A stretch of 64,000 nt of DNA from Veillonella dispar (GCF_900637515.1 NZ_LR134375.1:1989001-2053000), one strand, 5' to 3'; counted from the stretch's first letter, positions 38,508 through 46,528 are shown. The notes: generated by a model from the letters alone, not told the origin. A program made the numbers and translations.

Positions 38508-39134
38508 TTATAAAATCGTCCCAATGATGGCAAAGAAGATTTTAAAAATCGTTTGTTGCAATGGACGAATAATCATAGAAATAATTGGTGTATTAATAAG
38601 GATGATAAAGAAAATTAAATTGACCATCCCTAATTGATAGTATTTCATCTGCCATTCCACAGGTAGCCATGGCAATATGATATTAAACCCTGGCAACGGA
38701 GGGAATGGAATTAAACAGAACAGAGAGATACCAATGCTATACAGGATGATATATTGCAAAACCATATCAAGACCTTGAGTGGTAATAAGGTTTAGATTAC
38801 CTAGTAATATATATATAAAGGTAAATATAAAGCCTGCAATTAAACCTGCTACAGGTCCAGAAAAGGCAAGCAACGTCATATCTCTGCGAGGATCTTTAAA
38901 GTAAGATGGGTTAATGGCCATCCCCTTTGGCCAACCAAAGCCAACAAGAATAATACAGAGAGTACCGATTAAATCAAGATGCGCAAAGGGAGATAGTGTA
39001 AGTCGTCCCGCCATGCTTGGTGTAGGATCTCCCAACCACGTTGCCACCTTGGCCTCTGCATAACCATAGATAGAGAAAATAATGATAATAGCCGGAACAC
39101 TGGCTAATATCTGGATTGGATTAAAATCAAACAT
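38508..39134 (-). CDS. Site-2-protease-like (M50) membrane protein without catalytic residues
   Basis: 208 aa, six hydrophobic segments. The alignment frame of short M50 proteases is clear: ...YAEAKVATWLGDPTPSM, GRLTLSPFAHLDLIGTLC, FGWPKGMAINPSYFKDPRRD and SGPVAGLIAG. The zinc motif HExxH is replaced by YGYAE (about residues 23-27). The second-ligand motif NxxPxPPLDG reads LIPFPPLPGF, losing the Asp. All three metal ligands are gone, so it should not cleave peptides by the family mechanism. The reading frame is intact with a good ribosome-binding site (AAAGGAG), so this is a pseudoprotease rather than a broken gene. Confidence 0.82.
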   Translation of the reverse strand: MFDFNPIQILASVPAIIIIFSIYGYAEAKVATWLGDPTPSMAGRLTLSPFAHLDLIGTLCIILVGFGWPKGMAINPSYFKDPRRDMTLLAFSGPVAGLIAGFIFTFIYILLGNLNLITTQGLDMVLQYIILYSIGISLFCLIPFPPLPGFNIILPWLPVEWQMKYYQLGMVNLIFFIILINTPIISMIIRPLQQTIFKIFFAIIGTIL

Positions 39135-39222
39135 AGAACTCCTTTATGAGTTACATAATATATTTATAGATTACATAACATATTCAAAATTACACGAAAC
39201 ATTTAATATGTTACATAGTCCT

Positions 39223-39993
39223 TTATTGTTTAGCTTCCCATGCGGTGTAGCCATCTTGAATGCAACGAAGGGCATTCAATGTACGAGGATAACCGATGTA
39301 CGGCACGCATTGGGATGCGATGTTAATCAAATATTGCTTGCTGTTGCCTACGTTCAAATTGCCTTCTACGTGAGCCTTCAGCTGAGGTTCACAGCCACCT
39401 TGAGCAGCCAAGAAACAGAAAGTAATCATTTCACGGTGAGCCACGCTCAATCCTTTACGCGTGTAATAGTCGCCGAACATATTAGCAAGCCACTTTTTGA
39501 TGTGACGTGTATCTTCAGGGCCTTCTTCGTAAGAATGACGTACAGATTCACCAAAGATTTCCACCTGTTTTTCTACGCCCTTTTCAAGACGAGATGTGGC
39601 AGTAATTGTACTACGAGACGGATCTACAACAGTTTCCCCGCGATAGTCAAAAATCTTATTTGTGACCTTAAAGAATGGACGCACACGACCGATGCCAAGA
39701 TATGGCACAGCTTGATACAGGAGCTCTATCACTTCATCGGGAATCAAGCCAAAGTTAAGTGCTGCTGGTAGCATCAACGCATATTCATCGACGGCAGATA
39801 CACCCACTAATGTGGCAAGGATAGCCAAAAAACGATCCTTTGCAGGCACATTGCGACCCTCTTCGGTAATAACTTCGTCAAAGGCAAAATTATCAAACAA
39901 TACTTCAAACTCAGGGTCAATATAACCTGCAGGGGCTGCAATATCAGGGAACATGCGCTCCGTATAGGCTTGAGCAAATTCAGATTTAGACAT
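39223..39993 (-). CDS. Carboxymuconolactone decarboxylase (CMD)-family protein
   Basis: 256 aa. The start was set at MSKSEFAQAYTERMF (39993), 6 nt after GGAGG. Two AhpD/CMD-like helical repeats: DRFLAILATLVGVSAVDEYA (about 65-85) and HREMITFCFLAAQGGCEPQL (about 180-200). The AhpD CxxC redox pair is not present. Many such proteins are antioxidant-related, but activity cannot be assigned. The octamer-pair hairpin at 40015-40044 lies just upstream. Confidence 0.8.
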   Translation of the reverse strand: MSKSEFAQAYTERMFPDIAAPAGYIDPEFEVLFDNFAFDEVITEEGRNVPAKDRFLAILATLVGVSAVDEYALMLPAALNFGLIPDEVIELLYQAVPYLGIGRVRPFFKVTNKIFDYRGETVVDPSRSTITATSRLEKGVEKQVEIFGESVRHSYEEGPEDTRHIKKWLANMFGDYYTRKGLSVAHREMITFCFLAAQGGCEPQLKAHVEGNLNVGNSKQYLINIASQCVPYIGYPRTLNALRCIQDGYTAWEAKQ

Positions 39994-40014
39994 AGGAAAC
40001 CTCCATAAACAACA

Positions 40015-40044
40015 CTGGTGAAAGCCCAAACGAGCTTTCACCAG
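40015..40044. other. Inverted pair of GTGAAAGC octamers forming a hairpin
   Basis: CTGGTGAAAGC (40015-40025) and GCTTTCACCAG (40034-40044) are perfect 11-bp arms around an 8-nt loop. It lies after the small secreted protein gene (minus strand) and may act as its terminator, although the T-run is weak (TGTTGTTT). Confidence 0.7.
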
Positions 40045-40081
40045 CAATAGTTATGTAATTATTACGGCTTGCGCCATCAAA

Positions 40082-40480
40082 TTATAAAGCTGGGAAAGAG
40101 AAATCAGTGCCGTATACTTCTTTCCAAGCAGCCAAGAACATGTTGTATTCATTAGAACCAGGAGTGATTTGGTACACTTGACCATCTGGAGAGAAACGAT
40201 ATACAGTATGTAAGCTTGGGTGAACAATGTATTTGAACAATGTAGCTTCACCATATTGGTTGTTATGCATATTCACTACATTGATACCGAATACATAGTT
40301 ACGGCTACTATCAATACCACTGAATTGGGATGCTTTATCAAAGAAGTATGTTTCAGAACCATTTGCACTGTTTGGAACCTCTGGATAGTTAGCTAAACCA
40401 TTCCAGTTTGCTGCATTAGCAACACCACCAACTAATAATGTACCGGCTAATACAAATGCGCCTAATAAATTTTTATTCAT
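40082..40480 (-). CDS. Small secreted protein of unknown function
   Basis: 132 aa with a clear Sec signal peptide (MNKNLLGAFVLAGTLLVGGV, cleavage after ANA at about 24). The mature 108 residues are rich in aromatic residues and Asn (YPEVPNSANGSETYFFDKAS, then DSSRNYVFGINVVNMHNNQYGEA), suggesting a beta-rich periplasmic protein. No cysteines. The start follows AAGGAG. Not recognised. Confidence 0.78.
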   Translation of the reverse strand: MNKNLLGAFVLAGTLLVGGVANAANWNGLANYPEVPNSANGSETYFFDKASQFSGIDSSRNYVFGINVVNMHNNQYGEATLFKYIVHPSLHTVYRFSPDGQVYQITPGSNEYNMFLAAWKEVYGTDFSFPAL

Positions 40481-40642
40481 AATGCTCTCCTTTTTGCCTT
40501 AACGGCATCTCACGAACAGGTCATACTCTCACATGACCTCAGTACAATACGTTATATGTATAGTATATCACATTTTATGAAAATATTAGATATATTAAAT
40601 TACAGAATGTATGCATATGAGATCTTACTAGAGTACGCTACA

Positions 40643-41161
40643 TTAGCGCTTAAGCTTCTCTGCTGTTCTAGCATTAGCGTTATCGATTGCTTCTAACAAT
40701 TTGTTAAGCAACATACGCATTTGACGGGTTTCTTCAACGTCAAAAATCGGGCCTGCAGCTTCAGACAAGCGACGTGGTATATGAACTGCTTCATCACGTA
40801 ATGCTTTACCTGTATCAGTAAGGGTTACCATTACTACGCGTTCATCTTGGCGGCTGCGTTTACGCTTTAAGAATGCTTTTGCTTCTAATTTCTTTAAAAG
40901 TGGTGTTAATGTACCAGAATCAAGGCGCAATACTTGGCCTAGTTCTTTAACGGACAAATCACCATATTGCCACAATGCCATCATTACGATGTATTGAGTA
41001 TATGTCAAATTTAACGGATCTAAGTGACTGCGATATGCATTAACAATTTCCTTCGCCACTACATAAAGTGGGAAGCTCAATTGGTTTTCTAATTTCATGT
41101 ACTCTGCATCAGGTACGTCTTCTTTATGTTTGTAACCTTCGAGTACGCCAATTTCTGCCAT
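40643..41161 (-). CDS. MarR-family regulator, OhrR-like but lacking the redox cysteine
   Basis: 172 aa. The match to OhrR is strong: YMKLENQLSFPLYVVAKEI, LTYTQYIVMMALW, LDSGTLTPLLKKLEAK, RSRQDERVVMVTLTDTG. In OhrR the peroxide-sensing Cys15 sits in LENQLCF; here it is Ser (LENQLSF). I find no cysteine anywhere in the protein, so it cannot sense organic peroxides by the known thiol mechanism. An almost perfect OhrR operator (41190-41204) lies 29 nt upstream, suggesting autoregulation and perhaps control of the divergent nitroreductase. Confidence 0.88.
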   Translation of the reverse strand: MAEIGVLEGYKHKEDVPDAEYMKLENQLSFPLYVVAKEIVNAYRSHLDPLNLTYTQYIVMMALWQYGDLSVKELGQVLRLDSGTLTPLLKKLEAKAFLKRKRSRQDERVVMVTLTDTGKALRDEAVHIPRRLSEAAGPIFDVEETRQMRMLLNKLLEAIDNANARTAEKLKR

Positions 41162-41189
41162 ATTCTACCTCCATATGCACACAATAATC

Positions 41190-41204
41190 TACAAATTAAT
41201 TGTA
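41190..41204. promoter_or_regulatory. OhrR-type operator
   Basis: TACAAATTAATTGTA differs at one position from the Bacillus OhrR inverted repeat TACAATT-N-AATTGTA. It lies between the divergent regulator and nitroreductase genes, directly upstream of the regulator. Confidence 0.6.
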
Positions 41205-41378
41205 CACAATTCTACAGCAAGCAGTCAACGTAAAAAACCTACTTTGGACATAAATTTTTAAATTTGTCAATTATTTAATATATTTTTTCTTTTTTATTAA
41301 AGAAAGTAGTGGCTCTATAGAATTCATGGGGCAAAATTATGACATATAACTACAAAATGATTGATAAAAATTTTTTAT

Positions 41379-41432
41379 ATCAGACTTAAGTCTTATAGTT
41401 TTAATATCAGAGTTCAGTCTTATAGTATAATA
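41379..41432. repeat. 27-bp direct repeat overlapping the nitroreductase promoter
   Basis: Copies at 41379 and 41406, each containing AGxxTTxAGTCTTATAGT. The first holds the perfect palindrome AGACTTAAGTCT (41382-41393), the second a degenerate one; the second also covers a -10-like TATAAT (41426-41431). Candidate operator pair. Confidence 0.55.
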
Positions 41433-41488
41433 AAGAAAATAACAATTGTATTTCTTGTATTACATTCCCTATCTAACAGGAGGTTACT

Positions 41489-42079
41489 ATGAACACATTA
41501 GAATGTATCAAAACTCGTCATAGTACGCGTAAATTTAAGGCAGATCAAGTATCTCGTGAGCTTATCGACCAAGTACTCGACGCTGGTCGCCGTGCCCCAT
41601 CTGGTGGCAATACACAATTAACACATTTCATGGTCATCACAAACCAAAATGTGCTCAACGAACTAGTAACACTTGTACAAGAGGAATACGGGAAAATGCC
41701 GATTACAGAAAATACATTACCTTACATGGTGAATATCATCAAAATGTCCGCAGAAGGCAAGTTTGTATTTAACTATGGCGCGCCTGTACTTATCGTATTG
41801 GCTAGCAAACCAAGTTATGCCAACAACTTTGCTGACGTGTCATGTGCAATGCAAAACATGATGCTTGCTTGCAACGAGCTCGACCTTGGCAGCTGCTGGG
41901 TTAACCAAATCCGCCATCTTCAAGACAACGAACGCATCCAAGCTAAAATGCGTGAGCTAGGCCTTGGAGAAGACGAAAAAGTCTACGCTAGCTTGGCTAT
42001 CGGCTATCCAGACTTACCAAACGGCCTTAACCGCCGTGAAATCGAGCCAAAAGGCTACAAAGTGACATATGTAGATTAA
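41489..42079 (+). CDS. Nitroreductase-family FMN oxidoreductase
   Basis: 196 aa. N-terminal ECIKTRHSTRKFKADQVSRE and DAGRRAPSGGNTQ are the FMN-binding hallmark. The C-terminal YASLAIGYPD is also conserved. Such enzymes reduce nitro compounds, quinones or flavin with NAD(P)H. Divergent from the OhrR-like regulator, which may control it. The start follows AGGAGG. Confidence 0.9.
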   Translation: MNTLECIKTRHSTRKFKADQVSRELIDQVLDAGRRAPSGGNTQLTHFMVITNQNVLNELVTLVQEEYGKMPITENTLPYMVNIIKMSAEGKFVFNYGAPVLIVLASKPSYANNFADVSCAMQNMMLACNELDLGSCWVNQIRHLQDNERIQAKMRELGLGEDEKVYASLAIGYPDLPNGLNRREIEPKGYKVTYVD

Positions 42080-42122
42080 TGTAACATCAAGAGCTTCGCA
42101 TATACACAATAAAGCAAAATAA

Positions 42123-42176
42123 AAGCGCTATCAATTCCACTACTCATACAGAGTTGTTATCAGAATTGATAGCGCT
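42123..42176 (+). terminator. Nitroreductase terminator
   Basis: AAGCGCTATCAATTC paired with GAATTGATAGCGCT, followed by ATTTTATT. Confidence 0.8.
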
Positions 42177-42243
42177 ATTTTATTGATTATATTACGTTTT
42201 AGCTCATGACATCTTAGCAATCAGATCAGTGGATGAATTTTAA

Positions 42244-42375
42244 TTACTCTTCAAATACGCGTTTACGAGCGGCTTTTACAAGAACGATATCTGCTGCTTC
42301 TACAGCAATATCACTGCCTACACCGCCCATGGCGATGCCTACATCAGATTTCTTAAGGGCTGGCGCATCGTTCAT
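42244..42375 (-). pseudogene. Relic of a heavy-metal P-type ATPase (hinge motif fragment)
   Basis: The minus strand encodes 43 residues beginning [18 protein letters not shown] and continuing [15 protein letters not shown]. This is the conserved GDGxNDAPAL hinge of P-type ATPases and the segment after it. In-frame stops lie directly upstream, the phosphorylation and ATP-binding parts are missing, and the frame ends at RKRVFEE before any of the final membrane helices. It is therefore a decayed remnant, not a gene. A head-less P1B-like gene lies 1.6 kb away. Confidence 0.85.
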
Positions 42376-42552
42376 ATATCTTGATAATCAAATGGATTTT
42401 TATATAGAAGATATTTTAATGTTCTACAACCTATGCGCTAGCCACATAATGGTGCGTTAAAATAACTATTTATCATAATTAAAAATAAAATATAGTCGAC
42501 TTTTAGTCATACATGGTATGATTACAATGACATTTTGTAGAAAGGATGTGTA

Positions 42553-43884
42553 ATGATGTCGATTTTCTCTCCAGCTCCTCATATTGAACGATTACCAGAG
42601 GGGCAAATCGATTCCACCTACAAACGTCTTCGCAAAGAAGTCTTTGCAGGTACTTTTATTGGTTATGCTACATTCTATTTAATCCGCCAAAACTTTAGTT
42701 TGGCTGTTCCGTACATGATTGCTGAGTACGGCTACACTAAAGCGGATCTTGGTATTGTCATGACCCTCTTATCCGTAGCGTACGGCATAAGTAAATTTGT
42801 CATGGGTAATGCGTCTGACCGCTCTAACCCAAAATACTTCTCCACAGTAGGTCTATTGCTCAGTGCTTTAGTTATGTTATTATTCGGCACCTTACCTGGT
42901 GTTTTAAGCAGTATTCCTATCATGTGCGTGCTCGCCTTCTTAAATGGTTGGTTCCAAGGTATGGGCTATCCTCCATATGCGAAAAATATGGTAACTTGGT
43001 TCTCCCGTTCTGAACGCGGTGCTTGGTGGTCTTGGTGGAACGTATCCCACAATCTTGGTGGCGGTATCATCGCACCTCTTGCTACGTTAGGTATCTATCT
43101 ATTTGGTACATGGCATAGTATTTTCTTCTTCCCTGCTCTTATTTCTATCGTTTTAGCTGTGGTTACATTCTTCTTGTTGAAAGATACACCTCAATCTTGT
43201 GGCTTGCCACCTATCGAAGAATATAAACACGAAACAGTAGCAGCTGAAGTAAATGATGAAAACAAAACTACTTTCAAAGAAATCTTCTACAAATATATTT
43301 TGCATAACAAATACTTATGGTATCTTGCAATCGCAAATATCTTTGTATACTTCATCCGTTATGGCGTAGTAAGCTGGGCTCCTACTTATTTGACTGCTGT
43401 GAAAGGCTTTACAAAAGAAGGTTCCCGTTGGGCTTACTTCTTATACGAATGGGCTGGTATTCCAGGCATGCTCGTAAGTGGCTATTTGAGTGACCGCGTA
43501 TTCCGCGGCCGTCGTGCTCCAGCTACCATCTGCTTCATGCTATTCGTTATCTTGGCAATCCTTGTTTACTGGTTCAACCCAGCAGGCAATATCCTTATCG
43601 ATAACTTAGCACTTATCGCTATTGGCTTCCTCATCTACGGTCCTGTTATGATGATTGGCCTTCAAGCAGCAGACATGGTACCACGTGTAGCAACAGGTGG
43701 CGCTACTGGTCTTACAGGCCTTCTTGGTTACCTCATCGGTTCCGCTGGTGCTGGTGCGTTCATGGGTCTCATGGTTGACCTTTATGGTTGGGATGGCGGC
43801 TTCGTGGCCCTCGTTGGTGCATGTATCCTCGCTATCGTATTCCTACTTCTCACACTTGGTGACAAATCCCAAGCAAAAGAATAA
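42553..43884 (+). CDS. Organophosphate:phosphate antiporter (GlpT/UhpT family MFS)
   Basis: 443 aa, twelve helices. Family-specific GWFQGMGYPPYAKNMVTWFS, then WNVSHNLGGGIIAPLATLG, are close to GlpT/UhpC sequences. The MFS motif GNASDRSNPKY is present, with RQNFSLAVPYM after helix 1 and GYLSDRVFRGRRAP mid-protein. Imports a phosphorylated three- or six-carbon compound (glycerol-3-phosphate, phosphoglycerate or hexose-phosphate) in exchange for phosphate; which one is undecided. The start follows AAAGGA; a second ATG directly follows the first. Confidence 0.88.
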   Translation: MMSIFSPAPHIERLPEGQIDSTYKRLRKEVFAGTFIGYATFYLIRQNFSLAVPYMIAEYGYTKADLGIVMTLLSVAYGISKFVMGNASDRSNPKYFSTVGLLLSALVMLLFGTLPGVLSSIPIMCVLAFLNGWFQGMGYPPYAKNMVTWFSRSERGAWWSWWNVSHNLGGGIIAPLATLGIYLFGTWHSIFFFPALISIVLAVVTFFLLKDTPQSCGLPPIEEYKHETVAAEVNDENKTTFKEIFYKYILHNKYLWYLAIANIFVYFIRYGVVSWAPTYLTAVKGFTKEGSRWAYFLYEWAGIPGMLVSGYLSDRVFRGRRAPATICFMLFVILAILVYWFNPAGNILIDNLALIAIGFLIYGPVMMIGLQAADMVPRVATGGATGLTGLLGYLIGSAGAGAFMGLMVDLYGWDGGFVALVGACILAIVFLLLTLGDKSQAKE

Positions 43885-43912
43885 TCTACAACTAATAGTT
43901 GTAAGAACCTAA

Positions 43913-43949
43913 AAACTCCCCTAGTAACACATCATTACTAGGGGAGTTT
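43913..43949. terminator. Bidirectional terminator
   Basis: AAACTCCCCTAGTAA / TTACTAGGGGAGTTT with a short loop, between the convergent antiporter and P1B-like genes. Confidence 0.85.
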
Positions 43950-43981
43950 ATTATGTCTTAAAATATATACTGTACTAAATT

Positions 43982-44755
43982 CTATGCTACACACAAAGAA
44001 CCATTTAAAACTTTCAAATTATATACGAGACCAAGTCGCGCCAAACCGTGCAGTGCAACGGCTGTAACAGGATCGATGAAACCAAGTACACCTGCACCGA
44101 TAATGGCGATATGGAATACAATGGACACGATGAGTAAACCTAAATGAGACTGCTTTGTTCCTTTTGAAAGCTCTGATACGGGAGATGCATCATCCACAAG
44201 AGAGCCCATCATGAGCGCCACTAAGATAAGCTCCAAGGAACACGGGCATAGTACCAATAACAAGGTTACGGTATGTATGAAATCCTGTGTCAATGCAAAG
44301 GAACCCATAGATAATAGCAATACAGCCACAACAATAACAGATGAATAATTGTTAATGCCCTGACGCATAGCAACGAGTTGAGATGGCATGGCAGGAAGCA
44401 TATCATCATCTAAGGTATAATGTGACTCGCCTGTGATAAGCTGTTCCAAGAAAAAGCCAGCCTGTACGATGAGGCCCACATAGGCCGCCGTATGATAATC
44501 GCCAATGGAAATGAGCGCTACCATGGCCACAACAATAAGGAAATTAGCATGGATCTCTAAATGCTTCAAAATACTTTGAACGCTATTAATGAGCAGCGGC
44601 AAACCACAAACGAGAACCGTCACCCAAGCCAAGTCAATAACAGGATTGAATGACTCTGTGATGGCATCTAATAGAATAAATAAAACACCTAGCGCCAAAA
44701 TAGCACCTTGCGTGAACAACGACACCTGCGCCGATAAAGACTGTAAAAATTTCAT
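43982..44755 (-). CDS. P1B-ATPase-like membrane protein lacking the catalytic head
   Basis: 257 aa. The order of membrane segments follows a heavy-metal P-type ATPase. Paired N-terminal helices and a segment like ANFLIVVAMVALISIGDYHT come first. Next is the ion-binding helix with VLCPCSLEL (the CPC metal motif), and finally GTKQSHLGLLIVSIVFH with ALHGLARLGLVYNLKVLN, which mirrors the last helix pair. The actuator loop (TGE), the phosphorylation motif DKTGT and the ATP-binding domain are missing, replaced by short linkers, yet the frame is open with a good ribosome-binding site (AGAGG). It cannot hydrolyse ATP; metal binding via CPC remains possible. Confidence 0.72.
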   Translation of the reverse strand: MKFLQSLSAQVSLFTQGAILALGVLFILLDAITESFNPVIDLAWVTVLVCGLPLLINSVQSILKHLEIHANFLIVVAMVALISIGDYHTAAYVGLIVQAGFFLEQLITGESHYTLDDDMLPAMPSQLVAMRQGINNYSSVIVVAVLLLSMGSFALTQDFIHTVTLLLVLCPCSLELILVALMMGSLVDDASPVSELSKGTKQSHLGLLIVSIVFHIAIIGAGVLGFIDPVTAVALHGLARLGLVYNLKVLNGSLCVA

Positions 44756-45032
44756 ATAGACCTCTATACACTAGAACCGGCCTTACTTACTCCGGAAATA
44801 AAACAAAAACAACACAATATTAATTCAGAACTCTCTATACCTAAATTAATTCAAAACCCTATGAACCTAAATTATTTGATAAATCTATGTACCCATAGGG
44901 GTATATCTACAATGTAACCATTATACAAAATATGCGAATTATATACAAATCATTTTTTTCGATAAATGATAAAGAACTACAATTTCTTTATGTAGTACCA
45001 AAAGAATAAATTTATAAAAATGACTTCTCCCT
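44756..45032. other. AT-rich intergenic region
   Basis: No gene seen. It would hold the promoter of the P1B-like gene. Confidence 0.5.
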
Positions 45033-45057
45033 TAAGAGCTTTAGTTGAAAGCTCTTA
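45033..45057 (+). terminator. Terminator-like hairpin
   Basis: TAAGAGCTTT / AAAGCTCTTA around a 5-nt loop, followed by TTTCTTTATT on the plus strand; orientation does not match a nearby gene. Confidence 0.4.
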
Positions 45058-45075
45058 TTTCTTTATTAGAAATAG

Positions 45076-45136
45076 AAAGAACAGGTCCCTAAAAACGACT
45101 TAGTTTACTATGGAGGCTTTTAGGGACCTGTTCTTT
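45076..45136 (-). terminator. Terminator of the ArsC/Spx-like gene
   Basis: Nineteen-pair stem AAAGAACAGGTCCCTAAAA with its complement, directly downstream of the gene on the minus strand. Confidence 0.75.
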
Positions 45137-45154
45137 CGGTTAACTAATATGAAA

Positions 45155-45508
45155 TTAGAGCTTCAACGCCTCAATCCATTCTGCTTCTTTAAAGCCAACG
45201 AGTACTTTGTCTTCAAGAACCAAGATAGGACGTTTCACAAGCATACCATTGGATGCTAATAAAGCGAGTTTTTCTTCTTCGCTAAGGTTTGGTAATTTAT
45301 CCTTCAATTGTTGTTCACGATAAATCATACCAGATGTATTGAAGAATGCTTTTAAATCTTTACCAGATTGTGGATACCACGCAGCAATTTCTTCAGCTGT
45401 AGGATTTTCAGACTTAATGTCACGATCTGTGTATTTAATATTATGATCATCTAAGAATTTCTTTGCTTTTTTGCATGTTGTGCATTTAGGATATTCAACA
45501 AATAACAT
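45155..45508 (-). CDS. ArsC/Spx-family thioredoxin-fold protein
   Basis: 117 aa. N-terminal YPKCTTCKKAKKFLDDH has the CxxC redox pair. The fold continues GKDLKAFFNTSG and the conserved cis-Pro loop LVKRPILVLED. Related proteins are arsenate reductases (ArsC/YffB) or the regulator Spx; the RPI motif and CxxC fit both. No arsenic genes are nearby, so the activity stays open. The start follows AAGGAG. Confidence 0.85.
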   Translation of the reverse strand: MLFVEYPKCTTCKKAKKFLDDHNIKYTDRDIKSENPTAEEIAAWYPQSGKDLKAFFNTSGMIYREQQLKDKLPNLSEEEKLALLASNGMLVKRPILVLEDKVLVGFKEAEWIEALKL

Positions 45509-45592
45509 AGCGTCTCCTTATAGTAATACATAATGTTATAACGATATATTTATAAGTTAAGTGTACCAAATATATCGAAAATTATCAATATC

Positions 45593-45913
45593 TCATTGAC
45601 AGTCTACAGGTTCTAATGCATTACAATGATCAATAGAGCTTAATACTTCCTCCATCCCTGCACTATGCTTTGCGGTACGTAAATCAACATCCATCTGCAA
45701 CCGCAAGAAATATCCTTCAGAAACATTAAAGTATTTAGCTAAACGTAGAGAGGTGTCTGCTGAAATAGCTCGTGTCCCATTCAAGATTTCCTGAATACGC
45801 GAAACAGGCACATGTATATCTTTAGCTAATCGATATGCAGATAGTCCTAATGGCTCCATAAACTCTTCTTTCAATATTTCACTGATGGTAGGTGTTGGAA
45901 TAAACTTGTCCAT
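45593..45913 (-). CDS. higA: HigA antitoxin (XRE helix-turn-helix)
   Basis: 106 aa, VapI/HigA family. It opens TPTISEILKEEFMEPLGLSA; the helix-turn-helix is around YRLAKDIHVPVSRIQEILNG, followed by TRAISADTSLRLAKYFNVSE and GYFLRLQ. It binds HigB and represses the operon through the twin operators at 46231-46285. It starts 16 nt after the higB stop with AGAGGG. Confidence 0.93.
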   Translation of the reverse strand: MDKFIPTPTISEILKEEFMEPLGLSAYRLAKDIHVPVSRIQEILNGTRAISADTSLRLAKYFNVSEGYFLRLQMDVDLRTAKHSAGMEEVLSSIDHCNALEPVDCQ

Positions 45914-45929
45914 ATATATTCCCTCTCTA

Positions 45930-46214
45930 TTAATGATAATCTATAATTTCTACATCATAAAAACTATTAATATCTTTCACTTTAAAACATAATCTATACT
46001 GGCTATTAATCCGTAAACTATACTGGCCAAAGCGATTGCCTTGCAATAACTCTAATCGGTTACCAGGTGGCCACCTTAAATCCTGTATCGATTCAGCATT
46101 ATCTAATAATATTAGCTTACGAAGAGCTAATCTTTGTATAAACGGTGAAAAGCGTTTAGAAAAACTCTGATGGTAAACCTTTTCTGTTTCCTTATCTTTA
46201 AATCCGATAATCAT
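45930..46214 (-). CDS. higB: HigB toxin (RelE-like ribosome-dependent mRNase)
   Basis: 94 aa. RelE/HigB fold: FSPFIQRLALRKLILLDNAE, then SIQDLRWPPGNRLELLQGNR and SLRINSQYRLCFKVKD. Length and the toxin-first order are typical of HigBA. The toxin cleaves ribosome-bound mRNA when HigA is degraded. The start follows AAAGGAG. Confidence 0.93.
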   Translation of the reverse strand: MIIGFKDKETEKVYHQSFSKRFSPFIQRLALRKLILLDNAESIQDLRWPPGNRLELLQGNRFGQYSLRINSQYRLCFKVKDINSFYDVEIIDYH

Positions 46215-46230
46215 AGAACCTCTCCTTTGA

Positions 46231-46253
46231 TTATACCTGTTTTACAGGTATAA
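46231..46253. promoter_or_regulatory. HigA operator 1
   Basis: TTATACCTG-N5-CAGGTATAA, perfect 9-bp arms, 17-39 nt upstream of higB. Confidence 0.75.
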
Positions 46254-46262
46254 CTCAATAAT

Positions 46263-46285
46263 ATATACCTGTATTTCAGGTATAT
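46263..46285. promoter_or_regulatory. HigA operator 2
   Basis: ATATACCTG-N5-CAGGTATAT, perfect 9-bp arms; centre is 32 bp (three helical turns) from operator 1. Confidence 0.75.
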
Positions 46286-46463
46286 TGTGGAATAACTTTA
46301 TTCTATAAATGATTTCGGTAAAAGATTTCTCTAAAACAGCACTCAAATCCTACTGTTCTTCTGACTCTATTGGTCACCTATTTCGGAATGTATCTACTTC
46401 TAGTCATCACTTGAAGATCAGCAAATATTAGTACTAACTTTTATAATGGCTACAAATATAAAA

Positions 46464-46528
46464 AGACCTATATTCTCTAGACTCTCATGTGCAAAGTACA
46501 GCAGTGAAAGGTTAGAGAATATAGGTCT
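46464..46528 (-). terminator. DUF554 gene terminator
   Basis: AGACCTATATTCTCTA with its complement, minus-strand exit TTTTTATATTTG. Confidence 0.8.

Noticed and set aside
42233-42460. Plus-strand 75-codon frame beginning [11 protein letters not shown]
   Set aside because: The opposite strand encodes the recognisable P-type ATPase hinge over most of this stretch; the plus frame has no ribosome-binding site and is a shadow.
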